A stretch of 64,000 nucleotides of DNA, taken from NCBI RefSeq assembly GCF_000632225.1, contig NZ_JFYV01000012.1, forward strand, positions 186,001-250,000, in the 5' to 3' direction. The notes under the pieces were generated by a model, which was not told the origin of the DNA, did not search any database, and saw nothing but the letters and a program-made list of their open reading frames with translations. The position numbers and the translations under genes are program-made. The DNA comes from Sphingomonas sp. RIT328 (GTDB lineage: Bacteria; Pseudomonadota; Alphaproteobacteria; Sphingomonadales; Sphingomonadaceae). Positions 36,532 through 46,740 of the stretch are shown here, piece after piece; the stretch's first letter is position 1, and each line of letters opens with the position of its first letter.

Positions 36532-38541
36532 ATGGCGGCGCTGATCCTCTGGGGCCATGCGCTTGCCGCGCTGGCTTTCGGGCTGCTTGCGCTCGGCGCG
36601 CTGCGGGCGGCGCCGGCGCAGAAGGATCGCGGCGTCACGCTCGCCGCGTTGCTGACTGCCTTGTGGGCGCTCGCCGTCGCCGGGATCGGCGCGGGCGACG
36701 TCGCCGCGCGGGTGACCGAATGCCTGCGCGATCTCGCCTGGCTCGCGGTGCTGCTCGCCGCGGTGCGCGGGCGGCGGAGCGGCGGGCTGTCGCTCTACGC
36801 CGTCTATGCGGTGGCGGCGACGCTGACCGCCGCGGCGGGGCTGCTCGCGATGCTCGGCGTGCTGCCGCTGCCGCATGCCGCACGCGAGGCGATCGGCGAG
36901 CTGCGGCTGATCGCGGTGATGCTTGCCGCGGTCGCCGGCCTGATGCTCGCGCATCACGTCGCGAGCAGCGAAAGCGCGACGCCGCATCCGGCGCTGCCGC
37001 TCGCGGTCGCGCTCGGCGGGTTGTGGGGGATCGACCTGATCGTCGCGATGCTCGCCTACGGCCTCGGCGCGGCGCCGCCGCAGGCAATCGCGATGCGCGG
37101 TTTTGCCGTCACCGGCGTCGCGCTCGTCCTCGCCGTGCGTCGCCGGGTGCATGGGCTCGCCGTATCGCATGGCGTGGTGCTGCGCGGGATCTCGCTGCTT
37201 GCGATCCTCTCCTATGCGGGCGCGACGGTGCTCCTCACCCAGTTCGCCGGCCGTTATGCCGGTGACGCCGTCCGCCTCGTCCAGACCGCGATCATCCTCG
37301 GCGCGACCACCGCGCTCATTACCCTGCTGTCGACGCCGTGGCTGCGCGCCTGGCTCAAGGTGAAGGTCGCCAAACATTTCTTCCGCCACCGCTATGATTA
37401 TCGGGCCGAATGGCAGCGGTTCACCGCGACGCTCGGCGCGCCCGGCGCCGACCCGCTCGACCGCCGCATCGTCCGGGCAATCGCCGACCTCACCGGCTCG
37501 CCCGCTGGCCTGCTGCTCGTTCCGGACGGCAACGGCCTCGGCGTCGGCGCGGCGTGGCAATGGCAGGAGGCCGGCGGCGGCGAGGCGGCGTTGCGCGACC
37601 ATCTCGCGACCAGCGCGCGCATCGTCGAGCTCGATCAGGTCCGCCGCGGCGACGCGCCCGCCGACGAAGCGGCGGTGATCCCCGACTGGATGCGCGAGTC
37701 GGCCGACGCCTGGGCGCTGGTGCCGCTGATCCACGGCGCCAGCCTGATCGGCGCGATCCTGCTCGCCCGCCCGCCGATCGACCGTGCGCTCGACTGGGAG
37801 GATTTCGACCTGCTCCGCGTCGCCGGGCGACAGGCGGCGAGCTATCTCGCCGAGGATCGCGCCCATGCGGCGCTCGCCGACGCCGCGCGCTTCGACGAAT
37901 TCAACCGCCGCTTCGCCTTCATCATGCACGACATCAAGAATCTGGTCAGCGGGCTCAGTCTCGTCGCGCGCAATGCCGAGCGCCACGCCGACAATCCCGA
38001 CTTCCGCGCCGACATGGTCGCCACCCTGCGCGACTCCGCCGACCGGATGAACGGCCTGCTCGCCCGCCTGTCGCAGCATCACCGCGCCAGCGCCGAGCCG
38101 GTCCAGCCGGTCGACCTCGCCGCACTCGCGCTGCGCCTCGCCGCGGCGCGGCGCGCGCAGCATCCGGTGCAGGTCTCGGGCTCGGGAGTCGCCATGGCGC
38201 AGCCGGGCCGGCTCGAACAATTGCTCGGCCATCTGCTCCAGAATGCGATCGAGGCGAGTCCGGCGGGGGCGGCGATCGCTTTGATTGCCGGCGGCGACGC
38301 GCAGGCCGCCTTCGTCGAGGTCATCGATCACGGCTGCGGGATGAGCGCCGCCTTCATCCGCGACCAGCTGTTCCGCCCATTCGCCTCGTCCAAGCCCGGC
38401 GGTTTCGGCATCGGCGCCTATGAGGCGCGCCAGCTCGCCGACGATATGGGCGGTACGCTCACCGTCGTCAGCCGCGAGGGCGAGGGCACCTGCTTCCGCC
38501 TCACTCTGCCTGCCGCCCGCCTGCTGGAGCATGCTGCATGA
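36532..38541 (+). CDS. prsK: PrsK-like membrane histidine kinase of PEP-CTERM/XrtA systems
   Basis: A 669-residue sensor kinase partnered with PrsR. Residues 1-275 are strongly hydrophobic (about eight membrane segments), without a recognised ligand domain. A GAF-like domain follows at about 295-440 (ADLTGSPAGLLLVPDG, ALVPLIHGASLIGAILLARPP). The kinase core has the phosphoacceptor H466 in FIMHDIKNLVSGLSLV, an N-box in LEQLLGHLLQNAIEASP, and G boxes in DHGCGMSAAF and SKPGGFGIGAYEARQLAD. The HDIKN box and overall architecture match TIGR02916 (PrsK). It is 4 nt after the sugar-transferase gene, and its stop overlaps the prsR start (ATGA). Confidence 0.9.
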   Translation: MAALILWGHALAALAFGLLALGALRAAPAQKDRGVTLAALLTALWALAVAGIGAGDVAARVTECLRDLAWLAVLLAAVRGRRSGGLSLYAVYAVAATLTAAAGLLAMLGVLPLPHAAREAIGELRLIAVMLAAVAGLMLAHHVASSESATPHPALPLAVALGGLWGIDLIVAMLAYGLGAAPPQAIAMRGFAVTGVALVLAVRRRVHGLAVSHGVVLRGISLLAILSYAGATVLLTQFAGRYAGDAVRLVQTAIILGATTALITLLSTPWLRAWLKVKVAKHFFRHRYDYRAEWQRFTATLGAPGADPLDRRIVRAIADLTGSPAGLLLVPDGNGLGVGAAWQWQEAGGGEAALRDHLATSARIVELDQVRRGDAPADEAAVIPDWMRESADAWALVPLIHGASLIGAILLARPPIDRALDWEDFDLLRVAGRQAASYLAEDRAHAALADAARFDEFNRRFAFIMHDIKNLVSGLSLVARNAERHADNPDFRADMVATLRDSADRMNGLLARLSQHHRASAEPVQPVDLAALALRLAAARRAQHPVQVSGSGVAMAQPGRLEQLLGHLLQNAIEASPAGAAIALIAGGDAQAAFVEVIDHGCGMSAAFIRDQLFRPFASSKPGGFGIGAYEARQLADDMGGTLTVVSREGEGTCFRLTLPAARLLEHAA

Positions 38542-39890
38542 CCGACACGCCCGTCCTGCTGATCGTCGAGGACGATGCCGCGCTGCAACGCCAGTTGCGC
38601 TGGGCGTTCGAGGGCTATCGGATCGTCACCGCGGCGACCCGCGCCGAGGCGATCGAGGCGCTGCGTTTGCACGAGCCGGCGGTGGTGACGCTCGACCTCG
38701 GCCTGCCGCCCGATCCCGACGGCACCAGCGAAGGCTTTGCGACGCTGGCCGAGATGCTCGCGCTCAAGCCGGACACCAAGATCATCGTCGCCTCGGGGCA
38801 TGGCGCGCGGGAGAGCGCGTTGCAGGCGATCGCGCTCGGCGCGTGGGATTTCTATGCCAAGCCGATCGACATCGACGCGCTCGCGCTGATCGTCGCGCGC
38901 GCCTTTCACGTCCATACGCTCGAAGCCGAAAACCGCCGCCTCGCGGCGCGCGCCGCGCCCGCTGCCGGGTTCGGCGGGCTGCTCTACGCATCGGACGAGA
39001 TGGCGGCGGTGGTGCGCACCGTCGAGCGCGTCGCCCCCGCCGACGTATCGGTGATGCTGCTCGGCGCGAGCGGCACCGGCAAGGAGTTGCTCGCGCGCGG
39101 GCTGCACGATCATTCGCCGCGCGGCCGCGGCGCGTTCGTCGCGATCAACTGCGCCGCCATTCCCGAAACCTTGCTCGAAAGCGAGCTGTTCGGGCATGAG
39201 AAGGGCGCCTTCACCGGGGCGGTCAAGACGACGCCGGGCAAGATCGAACAGGCGGTCGGCGGCACCCTGTTCCTCGACGAGATCGGGGACGTGCCGCTGC
39301 CGTTGCAGGTCAAGCTGCTGCGCTTTCTGCAGGAGCGGGTGATCGAGCGGATCGGCGGGCGCAAGCCGATCCCGGTCGATACGCGCATCGTCTGCGCGAC
39401 GCATCAGGACCTCGCCGCGATGGTCGTCGATGGTCGGTTCCGCGAGGATCTCTATTACCGCCTCGCCGAGATCGTCGTGCGCATCCCGAGCCTTGCCGAG
39501 CGGCCCGGCGATGCCAGCCTGCTCGCGCGTGCGCTGCTGCGTCGCCACGCCGAGGCGATGAACCTCGCCGTCACCGGCCTCGCCCCCGACGCACTCGCCG
39601 CGATCGAGGCGTGGCGCTGGCCGGGCAACGTCCGCGAGCTGGAGAATCGCATCAAGCGCGCGGTGATCATGGCCGACGGCAAGCTCGTCACCGCCGCCGA
39701 CCTCGATCTCGCCGATCCCGACGTCGCGTTGCCGCTCAACCTGCGCAGCGCGCGTGAAAGCGTCGACCGGCGGACGATCCGGCAGGCGCTGGCGCAGTCG
39801 GACGGCAATATCTCGGGCGCGTCGCGGCTGCTCGGCGTCAGCCGGCCGACGCTCTACGATCTGCTCAAAAGCTACGATCTGCATGGCTGA
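38538..39890 (+). CDS. prsR: PrsR-like sigma-54-dependent response regulator
   Basis: A 450-residue NtrC-family activator. Its receiver domain (1-125) has the phospho-acceptor D53 in VVTLDLGLPPDPDG, a phrase characteristic of the PEP-CTERM-box regulator PrsR (TIGR02915). The AAA+ domain has Walker A GASGTGKE (about 176-183), the sigma-54 contact loop GAFTGA (223-228), LFLDEIGDVPLPLQVKLLRFLQE and FREDLYYRLAEIVVRIPSL. The C-terminal Fis-type HTH is NISGASRLLGVSRPTLYDLL. With RpoN it is expected to activate exopolysaccharide and PEP-CTERM protein genes. It overlaps prsK by 4 nt and the TPR gene by 8 nt. Confidence 0.93.
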   Translation: MTDTPVLLIVEDDAALQRQLRWAFEGYRIVTAATRAEAIEALRLHEPAVVTLDLGLPPDPDGTSEGFATLAEMLALKPDTKIIVASGHGARESALQAIALGAWDFYAKPIDIDALALIVARAFHVHTLEAENRRLAARAAPAAGFGGLLYASDEMAAVVRTVERVAPADVSVMLLGASGTGKELLARGLHDHSPRGRGAFVAINCAAIPETLLESELFGHEKGAFTGAVKTTPGKIEQAVGGTLFLDEIGDVPLPLQVKLLRFLQERVIERIGGRKPIPVDTRIVCATHQDLAAMVVDGRFREDLYYRLAEIVVRIPSLAERPGDASLLARALLRRHAEAMNLAVTGLAPDALAAIEAWRWPGNVRELENRIKRAVIMADGKLVTAADLDLADPDVALPLNLRSARESVDRRTIRQALAQSDGNISGASRLLGVSRPTLYDLLKSYDLHG

Positions 39891-41883
39891 GCGGCGCTAT
39901 CCGCTGCTGCCGGGGCGGCGTCGCCGGCTGCGGCTGCCCCGCCCGCCGCGATTGCGACGGGGGCAGGCGGTCGCGCTGGCGGTGCTGCTGCTCGCCACAC
40001 TGCTGGCGGCATGGCTGGCGCTGCGCCCGCCGCCCCGCGCCGATCCGGTCGTTGCCCTGCGCGATGCGCGGACCGCTTACGGGCTTGGCAACTATAGCGC
40101 GGCGCGCAATCACGCGCTGGCCGCGCTGGCGAGCCGACCGCAGTCGCAGCCGGCGTTGCTGCTTCTCGCGCGCAGCTATCTGCAACTTGGCGACGGCCTG
40201 GCCGCGGAGGGTGCGCTGAGCCGGGCGGCCGCCCTGCATGAGCCGGCGGCGCGACTGGCGGGCCTGCGGGCGCGGGCGCGCTTCCTCCAGTCCGACTGGC
40301 CGGGCGCGTTCGATGCCGCTGCGACCGCACCCGGCGATGGCGAGGCGATCCGCGCCGCTGCCCGCGCGCGCGCGATGCAGGGCGGCAGCGCCACCGCCGC
40401 GCAGGATTTGCTCGCATGGCTCGCCCGCGCGCCGCGCGACGCCGGGGCCTGGACCGACCTCGGCCGCATCCGGCTCGATGCGGGCGAGATCGCCGCCGCC
40501 GCCGACGCCGCGACCCGCGCACAGCGGCTCGCGCCGGGCGATCCGGTCGCGCTCGCGTTGCAGGCGGAAGTGGTCCGCACGCGCTATGGCCCGATCGCGG
40601 CGCTGCCCTGGTTCGAGGCGGCGCTGGCCCGCGACGCGTATTACCATCCGGCGCTGATCGAATATGCCGCGACGCTCGGCGAGGTGGGGCGCAACGTCGA
40701 CATGCTCGCCGCGACCCGCCGCGCGCTCGCCGCCCGGCCGGGCAGCCCGCAGGCCTTCTATCTTCAGGCGGTGCTCGCCGCGCGTGCCGGACGCGGCGCG
40801 CTGGCCCGCGATCTGCTGCAACGGGCGGGGGATGCGGTGGCCGATCTGCCGGGCGCGGCGCTGCTCGCCGGCGGCCTCGATTACGCACGCGGCCAGACCG
40901 AGCGGGCGATCGGCGATTGGCGTCCGCTCGCGGAGGATCAGCCGCTGAACGTCAGCCTCCGCCGCCTGCTCGGCGCCGCGCTGCTGCGCTCGGGCGATAT
41001 CCAGGGCGGACTCGATCAGCTTCGTCCGATCGCGCTGCGCGACGATGCCGACGCCTATACGCTGACCTTGGTCGCGCGTGGATTTGAGGCGCGCGGCGAC
41101 CGGGTCGCGGCAGCGCGCTTCCTTGACCGTGCCGCGATCGGCGCGCATGGCGGCGCGATCGCCTTCACCAGCGACGACGATGCCGCGACCCTGCTCGCCG
41201 CCGCCCGCCAGGCGCCGGGCGATCCCAATTACCTGCTGGGCGTGATCCGCGCGCAGCTCGCCGCCGGCGATACCGCGGGGGCGATAGCGCGCGCCCGGAC
41301 GCTCGTCGCCGCCAGTCCCGGCGCTCCCGCCGCGCAGATCGCGCTCGGCGATGCGCTCGCCGTGTCCGGGCGCTATGCCGATGCCGCGCAGAGCTACGCC
41401 CGCGCCGCGAGCCTGAGCTTCGACGAACCGACGATGCTGCGGCTGGTCGATGCCTGGGGACGCGCCGATCGCCCGCGCGATGCCGCGGCGGCGCTGTCGC
41501 TCTACCTCGGCCAGAATCCGCAGAGCCTCGTCGGACGACGCCTGCTCGGTCGGCTGCAGGTGCAAGGCGGCGACGAGGACGCCGCGATCGAGACGCTGGA
41601 GGCGGTGCGCCGGATCGCCGGCAACCGCGATGCCGCATTGCTCGCCGATCTCGCGCTCGCCTATGCGGGCAGCGACGCCGATGGCGACGGCGCGGTCGCC
41701 AGCCGCTACGGTCGCGCGGCCTATCGCCTCGCGCCAATGAATGCCGCCGTCTGTGATGCCTATGCGGTTGCGCTCGCCGCCGCCGGCAATCTGGACGGCG
41801 CCCGCCAGCTCGCCGCCAAGGCGGTGCGCCTTGCCCCCGCCGACCCGGTCATCGCCGCGCACGCCCGCCGTATCGCCGCCTGA
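39883..41883 (+). CDS. TPR-repeat protein in the PrsT position
   Basis: A 666-residue, Ala-rich protein. A basic N-terminus (RRYPLLPGRRRRLRLPRPPRL) is followed by one membrane anchor (AVALAVLLLATLLAAWLAL, about 28-46). The rest is built of tetratricopeptide-like helix pairs, for instance PAFRLAP-type repeats such as ALIEYAATLGEVGR, ALLRSGDIQGGLDQLRP, and APAAQIALGDALAVSGRYADAAQSY. It likely scaffolds an envelope polysaccharide complex. PrsT of exosortase loci is usually longer and lipid-modified; here there is no lipobox cysteine, so it is a homologue by position and repeats rather than a certain PrsT. ATG 39883 lies within the end of prsR, showing translational coupling. Confidence 0.7.
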   Translation: MAERRYPLLPGRRRRLRLPRPPRLRRGQAVALAVLLLATLLAAWLALRPPPRADPVVALRDARTAYGLGNYSAARNHALAALASRPQSQPALLLLARSYLQLGDGLAAEGALSRAAALHEPAARLAGLRARARFLQSDWPGAFDAAATAPGDGEAIRAAARARAMQGGSATAAQDLLAWLARAPRDAGAWTDLGRIRLDAGEIAAAADAATRAQRLAPGDPVALALQAEVVRTRYGPIAALPWFEAALARDAYYHPALIEYAATLGEVGRNVDMLAATRRALAARPGSPQAFYLQAVLAARAGRGALARDLLQRAGDAVADLPGAALLAGGLDYARGQTERAIGDWRPLAEDQPLNVSLRRLLGAALLRSGDIQGGLDQLRPIALRDDADAYTLTLVARGFEARGDRVAAARFLDRAAIGAHGGAIAFTSDDDAATLLAAARQAPGDPNYLLGVIRAQLAAGDTAGAIARARTLVAASPGAPAAQIALGDALAVSGRYADAAQSYARAASLSFDEPTMLRLVDAWGRADRPRDAAAALSLYLGQNPQSLVGRRLLGRLQVQGGDEDAAIETLEAVRRIAGNRDAALLADLALAYAGSDADGDGAVASRYGRAAYRLAPMNAAVCDAYAVALAAAGNLDGARQLAAKAVRLAPADPVIAAHARRIAA

Positions 41884-41922
41884 CGCCTTGCGCCGGCGGC
41901 GGGGCGGGGTCATGAGCGCGGC

Positions 41923-42765
41923 ATGACCGATCCTCTTGAGCGTATCGCCGCCGCGCTCGAACGCCTCGCCCCGCCGCCGCCCGTCGGGGACGATCCCCGC
42001 GCGCATCCCGCCTATGTCTGGCGTGACGGCGCGCTGATCGCCGCGCGCGCCTTTGCGCCGCTGCCGCTCGAGCTGTTGATCGGCGTCGAGCGGCAGCGCG
42101 ACGCATTGCTCGTCAATCTCCGCCGGCTCGCCGCCGGTGCGGCGGCGCAGGACGTGCTGCTGTGGGGCGCGCGCGGCACCGGCAAGTCGGCGCTGGTCAA
42201 GGCGACGATCGGCGCGGTGCAGGCGGAGGGCGGCGACATCGCACTGGTCGAGGTCGCTGCGATCGATACGCTGCCGCAGCTGTTTGCCCGACTGGCCGGC
42301 GTGCCGCGGGCGTTCGCCTTGTTCCTCGACGATCTCGGCTTCGACGGCGCGGCGGAGGCGCGGACGCTGCGCTCGTTGCTCGAGGGCGGTGCGGAGGCGC
42401 GGCCCGACAATGTCCGTCTGCTCGTCACCGCCAACCGCCGCCACCTCGTCGCGCGCGACATGGTCGAGCAGGGCGCCGCGGCGAGCGCCGGCAGCGAGGC
42501 ACAGGCGATCAACCCCCGCGACAGTATCGACGACCAGCTCGCGCTCGCCGACCGGTTCGGGCTGAGCCTTGGCTTTCACGTCCTCGATCAGGACGCCTAT
42601 TGCGCGATCGTCGCGGCCTATGCCGGACATTATGATCTTCCCTTCGACGCTGTGCAGGCGATCAATTGGGCGACGCGCCGCGGCAGCAGATCGGGCCGTG
42701 TGGCGTGGCAATATATCGTCGAACTCGCCGGCCGTGCGGGGCGCGACTTGCGGCAGATCAGGTAA
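41923..42765 (+). CDS. DUF815 family AAA+ ATPase
   Basis: A 280-residue soluble protein. Walker A is GARGTGKSALVKA (about 81-93), Walker B is ALFLDDLGFDG and sensor 1 is VRLLVTANRRHLVARDM. These, with the lid segment NPRDSIDDQLALADRFGLSLGFH, are diagnostic of DUF815, a family of proteobacterial ATPases of unknown function related to the DnaA/RuvB branch of AAA+. The short N-terminal region, about 75 residues, contains a helix that starts LERIAAALERLAPPP. It starts 39 nt after the TPR gene and may be the last gene of that run, though no functional link is known. Family members often sit near translocase or cell-envelope genes. Confidence 0.88.
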   Translation: MTDPLERIAAALERLAPPPPVGDDPRAHPAYVWRDGALIAARAFAPLPLELLIGVERQRDALLVNLRRLAAGAAAQDVLLWGARGTGKSALVKATIGAVQAEGGDIALVEVAAIDTLPQLFARLAGVPRAFALFLDDLGFDGAAEARTLRSLLEGGAEARPDNVRLLVTANRRHLVARDMVEQGAAASAGSEAQAINPRDSIDDQLALADRFGLSLGFHVLDQDAYCAIVAAYAGHYDLPFDAVQAINWATRRGSRSGRVAWQYIVELAGRAGRDLRQIR

Positions 42766-42828
42766 ACACTTTGTCATCTAGGTTCTATTGTACTTGACAG
42801 CATTGGTCCGTCGCGGCTCAATTCGCGC

Positions 42829-43835
42829 GTGCAACGGTTCCGCCAACTCGACCTGACGACGCGTTTCGCGCCGCGGATACCGCGCATCGTCACGCAATGT
42901 GCGGTCGGTCTGGTCAGCGCCGTGCTCGCGATCCTGCTGTACAGCGCGCTCGATCGGATCACGGTGGGGAAGGGGGCGCCCTTCGCCTTGTGCTTCCCGA
43001 TGATGCTGCTGGCGACATTGCTCGCGCGCTGGCCGGCGGGGGCGATCTCGGCGCTGCTCGGCATCGGTTATGCCTGGACGGTCACCGTACCGGGGATGCT
43101 CGGCGTCCGCGATGATGCCACCGCCTGGGTGACGTTGATCTTCATCCTGCTCGCGGTAGTGCTGACGATCGCCACAGCCGAACTTTTCTGCCGCGCGGTC
43201 GAGCGGGCGACGCGCGAGCGCGAGCAGCAGATCGCCGACCGCGACCTGCTGTTGCAGGAGATCGACCATCGCATGAAGAACAATTTCGCGATCGTCGCGT
43301 CGATCCTCGACATCCAGCGTCGCCGCGCGGACGGCGAGGCGGCGGATGCCCTCGGCACCGCGCTCGCCCGCGTCGAGAGCATCGCGCGCGCGCATCGCCA
43401 CCTCTATCGCGGCGTCGGTCAGAGCGATGCGGTGCAGATGCGCGGCTATCTCGGCGATCTGTGCGCGGCGCTGGCGGATGCGTTGCTGCTGCGCGGCGGC
43501 ATCACGCTTGCCTGTTCAAGCGACGAGGTCGAGGTGCCGCGCGACCGGGCGGTGTCGATCGGGCTCGTCGTCAACGAACTCGTCACCAACGCCGCCAAAC
43601 ACGCCTTCGGTGGCCGCGCCGGCGGCCGGATCACCGTCGGTTTCCGCCAGCGACCCGGCGGCTGGACGCTGCTGGTCAGCGACGACGGCGTCGGCATGCC
43701 GGCCGCCGCGGCGCCGGCCGGTCTCGACCATGGCCTGGGATCGCGGCTGATCCCGGCCTTTGCGCGTCAGGCGGGCGGCACGCTGACCACCGAGAGCGGT
43801 CGCGAGGGTACGACGGTGACGATGGACCTGCCGGC

Positions 43836-43839
<4 letters not shown>
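42829..43839 (+). CDS. membrane sensor histidine kinase, HisKA_2 family
   Basis: A 336-residue kinase. Three or four N-terminal membrane helices (residues 20-125, DUF4118-like arrangement) are followed by a short coiled coil and the HisKA_2 dimerisation box with phosphoacceptor H147 in LLQEIDHRMKNNFAIVASIL. The HATPase_c domain has IGLVVNELVTNAAKHAFGG, VSDDGVGMP and GLGSRLIPAFARQAGG. HisKA_2 kinases in alphaproteobacteria commonly feed the PhyR/EcfG general stress response or single-domain regulators; no regulator is adjacent here. The only good start is GTG 42829, which has no Shine-Dalgarno sequence. Its last 4 nt overlap the convergent uup gene. Confidence 0.88.
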
Positions 43840-45614
<1,775 letters not shown>

Positions 45615-45726
45615 GGCCGCCGCAGGTAGGCGGCGCGCACGCCCGCGGCAAGCGCAGCCGGGAACCCATTGTCGCGCGGACGCTTTCCACCCGCTCCATT
45701 CACAGGCTGTTCAATGCCTTCCGCCT

Positions 45727-46044
45727 ATGCCAGTCGTCATGAAGATGGTCGTTCCGATGTTGCTAGCGATGGCCGCCGCGCTCTCTCCGGTGCTTGCCCA
45801 GGCGCCCGACCAACGGCGCAGCGATCAGGCGCGCGCCTATGATGCGCGCCGCAAGGGGGAAGTGCTGTCGCCGCGCGCCATCGAGGCGCGCGTCATCCCG
45901 ACGATGAAGGGCTATGAATATCTCGGCTTCGATCTCGATTTCAGCACTGCGGTTTACACGCTCAAGTTCATGCGCGATGGCGTCATCGTCTGGGTCGACG
46001 TCGATGGCCGTTCCGGCCAGATCATCGGCCGTACCGGTAATTAA
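45727..46044 (+). CDS. PepSY-domain-containing secreted protein
   Basis: A 105-residue protein with a signal peptide (MKMVVPMLLAMAAALSPVLA) and a single PepSY-like domain: ARRKGEVLSPRAIEARVIPTMKGYEYLGFDLDF and VDVDGRSGQIIGRTGN. It likely sits in the periplasm, where such domains bind peptides or modulate sensor kinases. The in-frame ATGs at 45727 and 45739 are both possible; neither has a clear ribosome-binding site, and the second gives a more typical signal peptide. It lies 12 bp before a response regulator and its sensor kinase, so a role in controlling that kinase's sensing is plausible. Confidence 0.78.
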   Translation: MPVVMKMVVPMLLAMAAALSPVLAQAPDQRRSDQARAYDARRKGEVLSPRAIEARVIPTMKGYEYLGFDLDFSTAVYTLKFMRDGVIVWVDVDGRSGQIIGRTGN

Positions 46045-46056
46045 GAGGGGATCTGC

Positions 46057-46722
46057 ATGCGCGTTCTGATCGTCGAGGACGAGCCGAACCTCGGCCAGCA
46101 ACTCAAGAACACGCTGGAGGGCGCCGGCTATGCGATCGACCTCGCGACCGACGGCGAGGAGGGGCATTTCCTCGGCTCGACCGAGAATTACGATGCGATC
46201 GTGCTCGACCTCGGCCTGCCCGAGATCGACGGGCTGACCGTGCTCGACCGCTGGCGCAAGGAGGGCAAGACGATGCCCGTGCTCGTCCTTACCGCGCGCG
46301 ACAGCTGGTCGGACAAGGTCGCCGGGCTCGACGCGGGCGCCGACGATTACGTCGCCAAGCCGTTCCAGACCGAGGAATTGATCGCCCGCCTGCGGGCGCT
46401 GATCCGCCGCGCCTCGGGCAATGCCTCGTCCGAGCTGACCGCCGGCGACGTGCGGCTCGATACCCGCTCGGGCAAGGTGACCAAGGCAGGCGAGCCGGTC
46501 AAGCTGACCGCGCAGGAATATAAGCTGCTCAGCTATCTGCTCCATCACAAGGGCAAGGTGGTCAGCCGCACCGAGCTGATCGAACATATCTACGATCAGG
46601 ATTTCGACCGCGACTCCAACACGATCGAGGTGTTCGTCACGCGCATCCGCAAGAAGCTCGGCCAGGACGTCATCACCACCATCCGCGGGCTCGGCTACAG
46701 CCTCGAAGATCCGGACGCCTGA
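46057..46722 (+). CDS. OmpR/PhoP-family response regulator
   Basis: A 221-residue regulator. Its receiver domain (1-115) has acidic residues E9-D10, the phospho-acceptor D51 in AIVLDLGLPEIDG, T/S at VLVLTARDSW and K in DDYVAKPFQTEEL. The winged-helix DNA-binding domain (about 125-218) has LDTRSGKVTKAGEPVKLTAQEYKLLSYL, RTELIEHIYDQDFDRDSNTIEVFVTRIRKKLG and TIRGLGYSL. It matches PhoP/FeuP-type regulators. It is preceded by GAGGGGATCTGC as the ribosome-binding site, 12 bp after the PepSY gene and 18 bp before the cognate kinase. Confidence 0.93.
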   Translation: MRVLIVEDEPNLGQQLKNTLEGAGYAIDLATDGEEGHFLGSTENYDAIVLDLGLPEIDGLTVLDRWRKEGKTMPVLVLTARDSWSDKVAGLDAGADDYVAKPFQTEELIARLRALIRRASGNASSELTAGDVRLDTRSGKVTKAGEPVKLTAQEYKLLSYLLHHKGKVVSRTELIEHIYDQDFDRDSNTIEVFVTRIRKKLGQDVITTIRGLGYSLEDPDA

Positions 46723-46740
46723 TCGGCGGGAGTCGCGCGC

